From NCBI GenBank assembly GCA_944389505.1, contig CALXMP010000001.1, positions 62,001 through 126,000 on the forward strand: a stretch of DNA of 64,000 nt, written 5' to 3'. Under the pieces are notes generated by a model. The model was not told the DNA's origin and did not search any database. It saw only the letters and a list, made by a program, of their open reading frames with translations. Source of the stretch: an uncultured Spirochaetaceae bacterium. Lineage in GTDB: Bacteria > Spirochaetota > Spirochaetia > Sphaerochaetales > Sphaerochaetaceae. Of the stretch, positions 1 to 8,978 are shown in pieces; position 1 is the first letter of the stretch, and each line of letters opens with the position of its first letter. The position numbers and the translations under genes were made by a program.

Positions 1-424
1 ACTGAATATCCGTATGCCTTGGGAAGACAATAAGAGCTCCCCTCTTCTTTTCCACAAGGATATTGCACGCATTGAGAATTGAATCAATCTGATCGCTTGT
101 CGTCTGACCACCTATCCTGAACAGCCTCGATTTCCTGGTGAATGATGATGAGAATGCTCTCCTGAGCTCTGGATGATAGAATACGCATATGAGCATCAGG
201 AACGGCACAAGGAGCGTTCTCATTATGCTTGTCAGGACATCGAGTTTGAGGACATAGCATAGGAGATAGATCACGAGAAGGCCGAAGATAAAGCCAATCA
301 CCTCCGTGGCCTTCGTATCTGACAGAGCAATATAGACTCTGTAGATCGCAAATGTGAGAACAGCGACCTCTACAGCCATTCTTATATAATCGCCAACACT
401 AAGCTCTGCAAGAATAGAGAACAC
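1..424 (-). CDS. cdaA: Diadenylate cyclase CdaA, N-terminal part (3' end outside window)
   Basis: The frame opens with GTG at 424 and runs off the left edge. The readable 141 residues have three hydrophobic segments and then the start of a DAC domain, including the motifs HPELRRAF and RGALIVFPR typical of CdaA-type c-di-AMP synthases. The family makes cyclic di-AMP from two ATP at the membrane. A good Shine-Dalgarno (GGAG, 431-434) sits 6 nt before the GTG and overlaps the last codons of glpK, whose stop (428-430) is 3 nt upstream, so the genes are probably co-transcribed. The catalytic DGA and RHR motifs lie beyond the edge and could not be checked. An ATG at 426-428 is out of frame. Confidence 0.85.
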   Translation of the reverse strand, partial: MFSILAELSVGDYIRMAVEVAVLTFAIYRVYIALSDTKATEVIGFIFGLLVIYLLCYVLKLDVLTSIMRTLLVPFLMLICVFYHPELRRAFSSSFTRKSRLFRIGGQTTSDQIDSILNACNILVEKKRGALIVFPRHTDIQ

Positions 425-427
425 CCA

Positions 428-1933
428 TCACTCCTTATCAGGCTCGATCCAGTCAAGAGTACGGCTCACTGCCTTCTTCCAGCATCGTAGCTTATTCTGC
501 CTTTCCTTGTCATCCATGAGAGGCAGCCATCTCATCTGTTCTTTCCAATATGGCCTCAGCGATTCCTCATCCTTCCATATCCCTGTAGTGATTCCCGCAG
601 CATATGCAGCCCCAAGGCACGTCGTCTCATTTATCCTTGGACGCATCACCGGTATATTCATTATATCGGCCTGGAAAGCCATGAGCGGAACAGAGTTCGT
701 CATGCCACCGTCGGCTTTCAGGACAGGAATCTTAACCCCGCTATCCATCTCCATCGCATCCTTCAGATCATTTGCCTGGAATGCGGCAGCTTCGAGGACA
801 GCCCTGCATATATGGTTTCTGGTAGCGTACCCGGTAAGTCCTGCAATAACACCGCGGGCGTTGCTCTGCCAGTAAGGAGCAAAGAGTCCGGAGAAAGCCG
901 GTACGATATATACACCACCGCAATCAGGCACCTCATCTGCAAGGCTATCGAGTTCCTGCGGAGTTGAGACAAGATGAAGGTTATCCCTGACCCATTGCAC
1001 AAGCGAACCCGCGACTGCTACAGAGCCTTCAAGCGCATATCTGGGCTTTTCGCCTTCCCGGTAATATGCAACAGTCGTCAGGAGCCCATGCCTGGATACG
1101 CAAGGCTCCGTTCCTATGTTCGTAAGCATGAAGCAACCGGTACCATATGTGCATTTGGACTCGCCTGGAGAGAAGCAGGCCTCGCCGAAGAGAGCCGCCT
1201 GCTGATCGCCGAGTATGCCTGCTACGGGAACAGATGCACCCAGCGGCCCCTCAGGATCCGTATATCCGTATATCCTCCCGATTGAAGGAACAATGTCAGG
1301 AAGCATCGAGCGGGAAATGCCAGTCAGCGACAGCATCTCATCATCCCATTCCAGGGAATGGATATCCATAAGCATGTAGCGCGATGCATTTGTCGCGTCT
1401 GTCACAGGCGTACCACCGGTAAGCCTTGCGACAAGGTAGCTGTCCATCGTGCCGAATACAATCTTACCGGCCTCTGCCGCCTTCCTTACCTTGGGGACAT
1501 TATCGAGAAGCCAGCGGATCTTGGATGCTGAGAAATACGGAGAATAAAGAAGCCCGGTCTTCTCTCTGAGCTTCTCCTCCGGGAAACGCTCCCTCAGCCC
1601 ATCGATATATGCACTGCCACGGAGATCCTGCCAGACTATCCCATGATAGCAGGGCTCTCCTGTCTCCCTGCTGAAAGGTATCACGGTCTCTCTTTGATTA
1701 GTTATCCCGATAGCTGAAAGATCCTCACCGGAAAGCCCAGCAGCTGAGAGCGCTTCCTTTATCACAGCAGACGTATTTGCCCAGATCTCCTCCGCATCAT
1801 GCTCAACCCAGCCCGGGCGAGGACAGATCTGCTTATGTTCCTTCTGCGCGGATGACACTACAGTGCCGTCACTTGTGAATATCATGAAACGGGTACTGGT
1901 AGTACCCTGATCAATAGCACCGATATACTTCAT
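428..1933 (-). CDS. glpK: Glycerol kinase
   Basis: The 501-residue protein has the usual GlpK length (E. coli 502). It starts with the phosphate-binding motif AIDQGTTSTR and keeps the FGGY-kinase layout, including DGGMTNS and GAAYAAG near the C-terminus. The family phosphorylates glycerol to sn-glycerol 3-phosphate in the cytoplasm. No Shine-Dalgarno precedes the ATG. An extended -10 (TGC TATAAT, 1940-1948) ends 6 nt before it, so the gene probably has its own leaderless promoter in the 26-nt gap after the DUF1537 kinase. No glycerol facilitator or glycerol-3-phosphate dehydrogenase gene is nearby. Other FGGY kinases are possible but the match to GlpK is very good. Confidence 0.95.
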   Translation of the reverse strand: MKYIGAIDQGTTSTRFMIFTSDGTVVSSAQKEHKQICPRPGWVEHDAEEIWANTSAVIKEALSAAGLSGEDLSAIGITNQRETVIPFSRETGEPCYHGIVWQDLRGSAYIDGLRERFPEEKLREKTGLLYSPYFSASKIRWLLDNVPKVRKAAEAGKIVFGTMDSYLVARLTGGTPVTDATNASRYMLMDIHSLEWDDEMLSLTGISRSMLPDIVPSIGRIYGYTDPEGPLGASVPVAGILGDQQAALFGEACFSPGESKCTYGTGCFMLTNIGTEPCVSRHGLLTTVAYYREGEKPRYALEGSVAVAGSLVQWVRDNLHLVSTPQELDSLADEVPDCGGVYIVPAFSGLFAPYWQSNARGVIAGLTGYATRNHICRAVLEAAAFQANDLKDAMEMDSGVKIPVLKADGGMTNSVPLMAFQADIMNIPVMRPRINETTCLGAAYAAGITTGIWKDEESLRPYWKEQMRWLPLMDDKERQNKLRCWKKAVSRTLDWIEPDKE

Positions 1934-1939
1934 TCTTCA

Positions 1940-1948
1940 ATTATAGCA
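1940..1948 (-). promoter_or_regulatory. Extended -10 promoter of glpK, start codon at +1
   Basis: Minus strand reads TGC TATAAT, then TGAAGA, then ATG. The consensus -10 ends 6 nt before the start codon and the TGn extension is present. No -35 is recognisable at 16-18 bp. Confidence 0.6.
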
Positions 1949-1959
1949 CACGATTGCCA

Positions 1960-3189
1960 TCATTCCTGAAGAGCATCGCTGAAGAACGATTTCCCTCCGA
2001 AGTTCCCTGATTTCAGCGCAAACCCGATCCCATCGGAATACATCCAGGAAACACCGGGGGCTATCTCACGCCCGATGCTGAATGCGGAAAGGTCTGCCGC
2101 TCTTACGACAGAGCCAGAAGTCTCACCGCCTCCTACGATGAATCTGTCATAGCCTGCGGCGATGAATTTCCTTGTCAGCGCAGCAAAGAGCGATTCCGTC
2201 AGTGCCGCTATATCCACATCGGGGTAGCGGGCATCCTGTGCCTTAACCTCATCCGGGCTTTTCGTCGAATAGATCATAGGAGGATAATCACAAGAGGAGC
2301 CTCCTGCCTCACGTACCAGCTCATCTGCATATGCATCAAGACCGGCAAGGCATTTCTCGACTGATACTGGTATCATAAGCGCTCCAGTCTTTCTGTACTC
2401 CGCAACCTGCTCATTCGATGCAGCCGAACAGGAGCCGGAGAATATTATCCTCCTCCGGCCGGTACCTGCCGCCTCGGAAGACCTGAACCCTTTTCCGCCG
2501 GAGAATACCCTGGCAAGCATCCCTGTGAGCGCAGATCCACCGGTCATCAGCCTGAGGTCTCTGAATGTCTCTGCAATGATCAGGACATCCCCGTCATCGA
2601 CAGCATCGACGATTGCACAGCCTTCGGTCCTGCTGAATATATCCCCGGCCTTGCCGCTCCTGAGATCATCCTGGGTAATGAGGCTTACAGGGAATGAGGA
2701 CTGCCTCCTGAGGATATCAGGGAGGAAACTGTCCTTCATAGGATTCAGAGGATGATAGCGCATAGGGGATTCACCAAGGGGAACGCCTTTAACGTAGAGT
2801 ATGCCATCCTTGACCGTCCTGCCATTAACTGGCAGCGAAGGGACTGCTATTGTTGAGGAAACGCCAAGCTCCTTCATAAGAGCCCCCATTATCGGCCCGA
2901 TATTCCCCTTATCGGTCGAATCGAATGTGGAGCAGTACTTGAAGTAGAAGGTTCCGCACCCGGCTTCTCTGAGCGCTCTGGCAGCATCAACAGCCTGCCT
3001 CGAAGCCTCGTCTGGATCTATAGACCTGATCTGCAGGGCAATAACGCATGCTCCGTCATCTGGAAGCGCCTTGAGCTTATCAACAGAAGGAATGCCGCTG
3101 AACAGCATCGTCTCCATACCATTGTTCCTGATGAATCCCGCCGCATCGAGTCCGCCAGTAAAATCATCTGCAATCACACCAAGTCTCAT
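1960..3189 (-). CDS. Four-carbon acid sugar kinase family protein (DUF1537)
   Basis: The 409-residue protein opens with GVIADDFTGGLDAAG, the signature of the DUF1537 N-terminal domain. Its C-terminal half has VGGGETSGSV and ends with GNFGGKSFF, typical of the nucleotide-binding domain. Characterised members (OtnK, DtnK) phosphorylate tetronic acids such as erythronate or threonate. No aldolase or dehydrogenase partner is adjacent, so the substrate cannot be named. The start is set by GGAGGAGAT just before the ATG. It lies between the GntR regulator (41 nt upstream) and glpK (26 nt downstream) on the same strand, which suggests regulation by that GntR protein. Confidence 0.85.
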   Translation of the reverse strand: MRLGVIADDFTGGLDAAGFIRNNGMETMLFSGIPSVDKLKALPDDGACVIALQIRSIDPDEASRQAVDAARALREAGCGTFYFKYCSTFDSTDKGNIGPIMGALMKELGVSSTIAVPSLPVNGRTVKDGILYVKGVPLGESPMRYHPLNPMKDSFLPDILRRQSSFPVSLITQDDLRSGKAGDIFSRTEGCAIVDAVDDGDVLIIAETFRDLRLMTGGSALTGMLARVFSGGKGFRSSEAAGTGRRRIIFSGSCSAASNEQVAEYRKTGALMIPVSVEKCLAGLDAYADELVREAGGSSCDYPPMIYSTKSPDEVKAQDARYPDVDIAALTESLFAALTRKFIAAGYDRFIVGGGETSGSVVRAADLSAFSIGREIAPGVSWMYSDGIGFALKSGNFGGKSFFSDALQE

Positions 3190-3230
3190 ATATCTCCTCC
3201 TATTCCCCTATTCCAGTAATTATATGTCCG

Positions 3231-3947
3231 TTACTTCGTATGCACATCAAGAATATGCTCCATCATATAGTGCTCCGCATCATCGGGATTTCTTTCCTTT
3301 ATAGCCTCAAGGATCTTCTCATGATACCAGACTGCTCTGTATATCCTCGTCTCAGGAGACCGCTTCCCGTTGTCGCCAGACAGCGAAGTGAATATGAACT
3401 TCCGGAATGACCCGATAATCGAATACATGGAAGCCTCCATGATGCTGTTATGGGCAGCCCTGGCAACATCCATGTGGAAAGCAGCATCGAAATCCGACTG
3501 CATAGAGGCCTCTGAAGAGCTGGAAAGTCCTTCAACGCTCTTCTCCATCGCTGCGATATCCTCAGCGCTTGCCCGTTCAGCCGCAAGGCGTACCGTACCG
3601 CATTCGAACATCTTGCGGAATTCAAGCAGATCAGAGAACTCAGCAGCCTTGAGTGTAGCGTCAAGCGTCATCGATCTTGATATCGTATCCTTGTCGTTGA
3701 CATAGGTTCCGCGCTTCGTCCTCGTAATAAAGCCAAGAGCTTCCAGCTCCTTGTATGCATCGCGGAGCGTCCCCCTTCCCACCCCAAGCTGGCTGCAGAA
3801 GGCAAGCTCATTCGGGAAGATGAATCCTGCAGGCAGCGTCTCAGAGAGAATCATCTCCTTGAGTCTGGATGAAAGAATGCTGGATGCGTTCGGATTCTCC
3901 GCAAATCTGAGACTGTCTAGCAGAGTGCTGTTCATCTTTCCTTCCAT
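3231..3947 (-). CDS. GntR/FadR-type (FCD) transcriptional regulator
   Basis: The 238-residue protein has an N-terminal winged helix (about residues 20-80, with GVGRGTLRDAYKELEALGFI) and an all-helical FCD effector domain with conserved acidic and histidine residues. Family members usually sense small carboxylates. The start is supported by GGGGAGG 6 nt before the ATG. An operator matching the FCD-family consensus TNGTNNNACNA lies at 3972-3982, just before this gene, and a near copy lies next to the divergent binding-protein gene, so it probably controls itself, the binding protein and the DUF1537 kinase. The ligand is unknown; a four-carbon sugar acid is a guess from context. Confidence 0.9.
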   Translation of the reverse strand: MEGKMNSTLLDSLRFAENPNASSILSSRLKEMILSETLPAGFIFPNELAFCSQLGVGRGTLRDAYKELEALGFITRTKRGTYVNDKDTISRSMTLDATLKAAEFSDLLEFRKMFECGTVRLAAERASAEDIAAMEKSVEGLSSSSEASMQSDFDAAFHMDVARAAHNSIMEASMYSIIGSFRKFIFTSLSGDNGKRSPETRIYRAVWYHEKILEAIKERNPDDAEHYMMEHILDVHTK

Positions 3948-3971
3948 ATGACGCCTCCCCGGGATATACTG

Positions 3972-3982
3972 TTGTCTAACAA
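3972..3982. promoter_or_regulatory. GntR/FCD operator, gntR side
   Basis: TTGTCTAACAA matches TNGTNNNACNA at every fixed position. It is the core of a longer perfect inverted repeat: ACTGTTG (3968-3974), 5-bp spacer, CAACAGT (3980-3986). It lies just downstream of the predicted gntR -10. Confidence 0.7.
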
Positions 3983-3990
3983 CAGTTCAT

Positions 3991-4020
3991 ATTTTCAGAC
4001 TTAAAATCAGATTCTGTCAA
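3991..4020 (-). promoter_or_regulatory. Predicted promoter of gntR
   Basis: On the minus strand, a perfect -35 TTGACA (4015-4020) is followed 18 bp later by GAAAAT (3991-3996), a 4/6 match to the -10. The operator at 3972-3982 covers the expected start of transcription. Confidence 0.45.
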
Positions 4021-4083
4021 GCAAAATCATCAATACAGTAATATGTTGGATTTTATGGGCATAATACTATAAAAATTTATCGC

Positions 4084-4112
4084 TTGACATATCGTATAAC
4101 ACCATCAAGAAT
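4084..4112 (+). promoter_or_regulatory. Predicted promoter of the TctC-like gene
   Basis: A perfect -35 TTGACA (4084-4089), a 17-bp spacer and AAGAAT (4107-4112, 4/6) place transcription start near 4119, just before the operator at 4127. Confidence 0.5.
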
Positions 4113-4126
4113 TAATTTTAGGAGAG

Positions 4127-4137
4127 TTGTTAGACAT
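4127..4137. promoter_or_regulatory. GntR/FCD operator, binding-protein side
   Basis: TTGTTAGACAT matches TNGTNNNACNA at all fixed positions except the last. It lies about 8 bp after the predicted transcription start of the TctC-like gene, where a bound repressor would block transcription. Confidence 0.55.
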
Positions 4138-4177
4138 CTTACATGATGCAACAATACAAAAAGGAGACCGAATTTAT

Positions 4178-5167
4178 ATGAAGAAGAAAGGCGCAATTGT
4201 TCTCATGCTTCTGCTTGCTGCATTTACAGTATATGCAAATGGAGCGAATGAAAATGGTGATGGCACATTCACCCCGAATAGAGACGTAACATGGACTGTA
4301 ACATCAAGTCCGGGTGGTGGATCTGACATCTTCACGCAGGAAATCAAGAGCATAATGATAGAACAGGGCATCACTGATGCTAATCTCGTCATCGATTATG
4401 TAACAGATGGCGGCGGAGAGATCGGAAGACTCAATGTATCGAGGACACAGGCAGGTCCCAGAGCTGACCATACCCTCCTTACCTTCAATTCAGGCGATCT
4501 GATGCCGATGTGCCTCAACACTGATCGCCGTCTTCAGGATTTCACACCTATCGCGCTTATGGCTATCGACAACCATCTTCTCCTCTGTGGACAGAACTCC
4601 CCATACGATGACTGGCAGAAGATCGTAGATGCGCTCGATGCTGGAAAGAGAATCGTAATCGGTGGATCCAAGGGTGATGATATCGAGACATACAAGGAGC
4701 TTCTCAAAGAGCTCGGAGTCGAAGAGGAACAGCTTGCGTATATCACATATGATGCAACATCAGGTGCTATCACAGCGCTTCTCGGAGGCCATGTCGATAT
4801 CGTTCTTGGAAAGCCCGCATCATGTGAGCAGTACATCCTCGCAGAAAGAATTTTCCCTGTAGTAGGTCTTTCGGAAGAGAGGTTCACATCGGACATCCTG
4901 AAGGATATGCCGACCATCACCGAATATGGCTACAACCCAGTCGATGTTCCTAACTGGCGCGGTGTTGCAGGACCTAAGGAAATGAGCGAAGCAGCAGCCG
5001 ATTACTGGTCAGAATGCCTCAGACAGGTCTCCGAGACAGAGGACTGGAAGGTAAATTACCTCGAGCGCAACAGCCTTATTCCGATGTATCTCGACAGAGA
5101 GCAGACATATGAATATATGAATCAGTTCCAGGTAGACTTCCTCAAGAAGATCGGAAAGGATGCATAA
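4178..5167 (+). CDS. Tripartite tricarboxylate transporter (TctC/Bug family) substrate-binding protein
   Basis: The protein has about 329 residues. A signal peptide (MKKKGAIVLM, hydrophobic core, likely cut after VYA) leads into a Bug-type fold with SSPGGGSD, the carboxylate-binding loop of TctC proteins. It should be periplasmic. The start at 4178 is chosen because the signal peptide begins there and AAGGAG lies 12 nt upstream; an upstream in-frame TTG at 4127 would sit inside the operator. The TctA and TctB membrane subunits are absent from the window, so this is an orphan binding protein. The divergent GntR regulator and shared operators suggest it handles the regulator's ligand. Confidence 0.85.
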   Translation: MKKKGAIVLMLLLAAFTVYANGANENGDGTFTPNRDVTWTVTSSPGGGSDIFTQEIKSIMIEQGITDANLVIDYVTDGGGEIGRLNVSRTQAGPRADHTLLTFNSGDLMPMCLNTDRRLQDFTPIALMAIDNHLLLCGQNSPYDDWQKIVDALDAGKRIVIGGSKGDDIETYKELLKELGVEEEQLAYITYDATSGAITALLGGHVDIVLGKPASCEQYILAERIFPVVGLSEERFTSDILKDMPTITEYGYNPVDVPNWRGVAGPKEMSEAAADYWSECLRQVSETEDWKVNYLERNSLIPMYLDREQTYEYMNQFQVDFLKKIGKDA

Positions 5168-5191
5168 GCAATCAGGGACAGCATAGTTCAT

Positions 5192-5221
5192 GCGGGGAAG
5201 TAAGATGCTTCCCCGCTTTCT
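5192..5221 (+). terminator. Rho-independent terminator after the TctC-like gene
   Basis: Inverted repeat GCGGGGAAG (5192-5200), 7-nt loop, CTTCCCCGC (5208-5216), followed by TTTCTTT. It sits in the short gap between converging genes and could also serve the M16 peptidase gene. Confidence 0.85.
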
Positions 5222-8110
5222 TTATGAGGGTAAGCTCTTCGAGGAGAATCCCAGAGCAGATGCCGATACAGCGTCCTTTGATGTTATGACAGCGATATGG
5301 TTATCGGCAACGGACTTGGAGAATCTTTCTGCGGCAGCCTCTATGTCATCAATTGTCAGAGCAAGTATGGACTCAAGCATTTTCTCCCTCTCATCATCGT
5401 TTATTCTGTAGACAATCCTGCGAATATCGACAAGAGACTTGACCGCAGGAGCCATCGGCTTCACTCCCTTGGAAAGCTCCCCTATCACCGCATCGGAAAG
5501 ACTATCCTCTGTGATATCAGCAGTAAGGGCTGAGGAGAGAAAATCGGAAACTGTACCGTCGAGGCGCGGATCACGGTAGGAATAGGAGGACCATATCCTC
5601 TCGATGTAGTCCAGATAGGCTCCGACACCGTATGCTCCCCCCTGCTCCCTGACAAGCTTCCAGAGCGATGTCGAGGAGAGGATTGAGAGATAGATCTTAT
5701 CGCTTGCTGCTTTATCAGAGGACATGGCTGCGCCTTTCCCGGAAATACCGACAAATGAGACATCCGTAGATGCTGTGTATGCCATCCTGGCGGGAAGCGA
5801 AGGCACCTCATGTCGGATCCGGGATAGGCTTTTCCCTTCAGGGATCGATAATGCAAACTCAGAAGCTGCACGCCATGCTGTGTCCATATCGCTATCCTCT
5901 GCTGTTATGTGCAAGAGCATGCGGTTCCGGGTTATCGCCTTCCTGCCTGAAGCTGCGATACGCCCAGAGAGAACATAGATATCCGAGGAGAGCATATCCT
6001 TCACTATGTACCAGCATGTCATGCCGGAAATCCTCTCTCCGATATACAGCGATGGCGAGAATGATTCAGCGGCAGCGCTCATAGCATATGTATGGCCGCT
6101 GGATATCGAGCTGGACTGGAAGTCGGTGGATATATCTGTAAGCGCGGCCTTTATCCTTTCCTCCGTTATACCGCAGGAAAGGAAGAGCTTCCTTAGAAGA
6201 TCAAGCCCATCCTTCTCAAGACCGGGAAGCGACTTCAGGCGCGCTGTCAGGAATACCTTCTCGTTTCCCTCGGAATCCGAACCGGATTCAAGGTAGAAGG
6301 CATACCCTCCTGACACGAACCTGAGCTCTGTCTGGAACTCAGGATAATCCATACCATCCGCCCCGCACATTGAAAGAAGGCGGGCAAAGATATTCAGAGC
6401 ATCCAGCTCCTCATATGTGAAATCAGAGACATCGAAGAGTATATCGGTATATACAATCCCGCCTGTCATCATCGGCATCAGATATATACCTTCCTTCTGG
6501 CTGTGCTTTATACGACTGATGCGGTGAGGAAGATCATCCACAGACAGCCGGGGAATAAGCGAAAGAGCATCGGCCGGATCGGGCGTCTGCTGGAAACGGA
6601 TGAACGCCTCCTCGTCTTTCTGGCTGTACGCTCCCTTCCTCCTCTCCAGCTCCTCTGCTAGCGTGCTGCGGATGCTCTCCGAATAGGAAGGATCCTTACT
6701 GATCACAGCAAGAAGCCTATGGTTATTCTCTATAAGGTTCTCCTCAATCCAGTCTTCGAAGAATCTGGGGTTCTCCTCCCATTCTCTCCTGATGCCAGCA
6801 ATGATACCAGAAGCGGAAAGCATCTTTTCCGGATCAGTGCCAAAGGTCAGTGCCTTCTCCGCCTGGAAGAAGAGCCTCATTCCCATTGGCATGCCTGCAG
6901 GAATCTCCCTTATGGAGAACTCCATCCTCCTGATCGCTGCCTCTATGGCTTTCCTGTCAAATCCATCGCGGACAATCGTCCTGAGCGTATCCATGATGAA
7001 TGACTCTATTCTGTCAGCATCGGCTTCATCCGACCCGGAGAAACCTGCGGAAAAGGTCAGTTCCCTGTAGCTCGAACTCATTCCGCTCTCCGTGGAAAGA
7101 TCCGTTCCGAGATCCGATTCAGATATTGCTTTGTAAAGAGGACAGCCCGGAGAGCCAAGGAGGATATCGACAATTAGCGACAGCAACGTGCTGTTTCCAG
7201 GCTCTGCATTATCACCAAGAAGCCACGATACCATTACAGTAGACCCAGAATCGCCATTCTCGGCGCCAGAGCGTGCATAATGCTTTTTCGGGGCGGTCCA
7301 CCTTGGAGTCAGTCCGCAGCGCTCTACCTTGGCCCCGCTATCCCTGTTCTTAAGATACTCCTCATCGAGCATCCTCAGCTTTTCTTCCAGAGAGATATCC
7401 CCATAGAGGAACAGCATCATATTGCTGGGAACATAGAAGTGCCTGTATTCCTCGGTATATTCATCGTACTCCAGCGATGCAATCTCCCGGCAGTCCCCTC
7501 CCGACTCATATCTGTAGGGAGATGAGCCGAAAAGCGGCTTTATAGCCTCTGATGACACAACGGATTCGTGTTCGGACATAACACCGAGCATCTCAGAGAA
7601 CACAACGCCCTCGAAATGCAGCCCGCCCTCCGATGACATCCTTATTCCTTCCTGCATGAAGGTCTCCTTCCTGAGGAGTGGATCGAAGACAGCATCGGTA
7701 TAGACCGAGAAGATATTGTCGAAATCCTTGACAACGGTAGAGGCGGCAGGAAAGTATGTCCGGTCAACACCTGTCAGCGCATTCAAGAATGTATTAGGAC
7801 TGTTGCGGACAAGGAGCATGAAGGGATCCTTCACGGGATACTTCCTGCTTCCGGCAAGAGCCGTATGCTCGATGATATGGCTTATGCCCTTCCCCGATGA
7901 AGGCGGGGTATATATGGCATATGAGAAGAATCTCTCGCTATCATCATTAAGGACAGCATAGACCTGAAAGCCCGTCCTATGCTCAAGAAGGACGCTTTCC
8001 GCCCTATAGTCATCTATTCTGCCAACGTGCTTCACCGTAAAGCCGTAGAGTGTATCGCCTGCTCTGAAATCCATAGCCAAACAGTACATTGCCTTCCTGC
8101 CCTTTGACAA
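5222..8110 (-). CDS. M16C-family (insulinase/PreP-type) zinc metallopeptidase
   Basis: The 962-residue protein has the length of presequence protease-type peptidases. The inverted zinc motif HIIEH is at residues 78-82, followed by AGSRKYPVKDPF and NTFLNALT, hallmarks of M16C. The far C-terminal half has GGAYGVGAY, the substrate-binding motif of the second half. There is no signal peptide, so it probably degrades peptides in the cytoplasm. TTG at 8110 is preferred because GGAGG (8118-8122) lies 7 nt upstream; in-frame ATGs at 8089 and 8074 are alternatives. It is divergent from nfo with only 28 bp between the starts. Confidence 0.9.
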   Translation of the reverse strand: MSKGRKAMYCLAMDFRAGDTLYGFTVKHVGRIDDYRAESVLLEHRTGFQVYAVLNDDSERFFSYAIYTPPSSGKGISHIIEHTALAGSRKYPVKDPFMLLVRNSPNTFLNALTGVDRTYFPAASTVVKDFDNIFSVYTDAVFDPLLRKETFMQEGIRMSSEGGLHFEGVVFSEMLGVMSEHESVVSSEAIKPLFGSSPYRYESGGDCREIASLEYDEYTEEYRHFYVPSNMMLFLYGDISLEEKLRMLDEEYLKNRDSGAKVERCGLTPRWTAPKKHYARSGAENGDSGSTVMVSWLLGDNAEPGNSTLLSLIVDILLGSPGCPLYKAISESDLGTDLSTESGMSSSYRELTFSAGFSGSDEADADRIESFIMDTLRTIVRDGFDRKAIEAAIRRMEFSIREIPAGMPMGMRLFFQAEKALTFGTDPEKMLSASGIIAGIRREWEENPRFFEDWIEENLIENNHRLLAVISKDPSYSESIRSTLAEELERRKGAYSQKDEEAFIRFQQTPDPADALSLIPRLSVDDLPHRISRIKHSQKEGIYLMPMMTGGIVYTDILFDVSDFTYEELDALNIFARLLSMCGADGMDYPEFQTELRFVSGGYAFYLESGSDSEGNEKVFLTARLKSLPGLEKDGLDLLRKLFLSCGITEERIKAALTDISTDFQSSSISSGHTYAMSAAAESFSPSLYIGERISGMTCWYIVKDMLSSDIYVLSGRIAASGRKAITRNRMLLHITAEDSDMDTAWRAASEFALSIPEGKSLSRIRHEVPSLPARMAYTASTDVSFVGISGKGAAMSSDKAASDKIYLSILSSTSLWKLVREQGGAYGVGAYLDYIERIWSSYSYRDPRLDGTVSDFLSSALTADITEDSLSDAVIGELSKGVKPMAPAVKSLVDIRRIVYRINDDEREKMLESILALTIDDIEAAAERFSKSVADNHIAVITSKDAVSASALGFSSKSLPS

Positions 8111-8132
8111 GAAGATGCCTCCATCTTATCTT
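8104..8132 (+). promoter_or_regulatory. Promoter of nfo, start codon at +1
   Basis: Perfect -35 TTGACA (8104-8109), 17-bp spacer, -10 TATCTT (8127-8132), then 6 nt to the ATG at 8139. The -35 lies inside the start of the divergent peptidase gene. Confidence 0.7.
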
Positions 8133-8138
8133 TTCCAT

Positions 8139-8978
8139 ATGCTTTACATAGGTCCACATGTTTCAATAGCGAAGGATATAAGTCTAGCTCCGGAGAGAGC
8201 GCATGAACTTGGAGCAACTGGTTTTGCAATCTTCACAAAGAACCAGCGCGTATGGAGAGCTGCGCCGCTATCGGAAGAAAGCATTGCCTCGTTCAGAAAT
8301 ACAATCATGAAGTATGGCTACACTCCCCGATCGATACTCCCGCATGCGGGTTATCTAATAAACCCAGCCAGTCCGGACAAGGAGCTATGGGAGAAGTCCC
8401 TTGGGCTTTTCCTCGACGAGGCAGCAAGGACCGTATCGCTCTCGCTGGATACGATCAATATACATCCCGGAGCATATAAGGAGGGATCCAAGGAGGAAGG
8501 CATAAAGCGTTCTGCCGCCATGATGGATGAAGTACTGGATCGTACTCCCGGCCTCCGGATAGCCATAGAGAACACAGCAGGGGCCGGAACGATACTCGGC
8601 TCATCATTCGAGGAGCTCGATGCGCTTCTCTCTGCAGCGAAGGAGAAGGACAGAATCGGCTTCACGCTCGACACTGCGCATTTATTCGGAAGTGGATACG
8701 ACGTCGCTTCAGATCCCGATGGTGTACTCGATGCATTCGCCTCACGCTTCGGGAGCGGCAAGCTCTATGGAATGCACCTGAACGATTCAAAGGTTCCCCT
8801 AGGATCCCATAAGGACAGGCATGAGAGCATCGGAAAAGGTCTTATCGGGAGAGATGCATTCCTTGCTATAGTGAAGCGTACGGATGTACAGAACATTCCT
8901 CTGGTACTTGAGACGATAGACGAATCCCTCTGGAAAGAAGAGGTAAGCCTGCTGCTCAGTGCGGGATCAGATTCTTGA
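8139..8978 (+). CDS. nfo: Endonuclease IV (AP endonuclease)
   Basis: The protein has 279 residues; E. coli Nfo has 285. It begins MLYIGPHVS and keeps the metal-binding segments NIHPGAY, IENTAG, TLDTAHLF, HLNDSK and HKDRHESIGKG. The family cleaves DNA at abasic sites using three zinc ions. The start at 8139 fits the family N-terminus; an upstream in-frame ATG at 8115 would add eight unrelated residues. No Shine-Dalgarno is present and the promoter geometry places +1 at this ATG, so the mRNA is probably leaderless. The 3' end overlaps the converging lipoprotein gene by 12 bp. Confidence 0.95.
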   Translation: MLYIGPHVSIAKDISLAPERAHELGATGFAIFTKNQRVWRAAPLSEESIASFRNTIMKYGYTPRSILPHAGYLINPASPDKELWEKSLGLFLDEAARTVSLSLDTINIHPGAYKEGSKEEGIKRSAAMMDEVLDRTPGLRIAIENTAGAGTILGSSFEELDALLSAAKEKDRIGFTLDTAHLFGSGYDVASDPDGVLDAFASRFGSGKLYGMHLNDSKVPLGSHKDRHESIGKGLIGRDAFLAIVKRTDVQNIPLVLETIDESLWKEEVSLLLSAGSDS

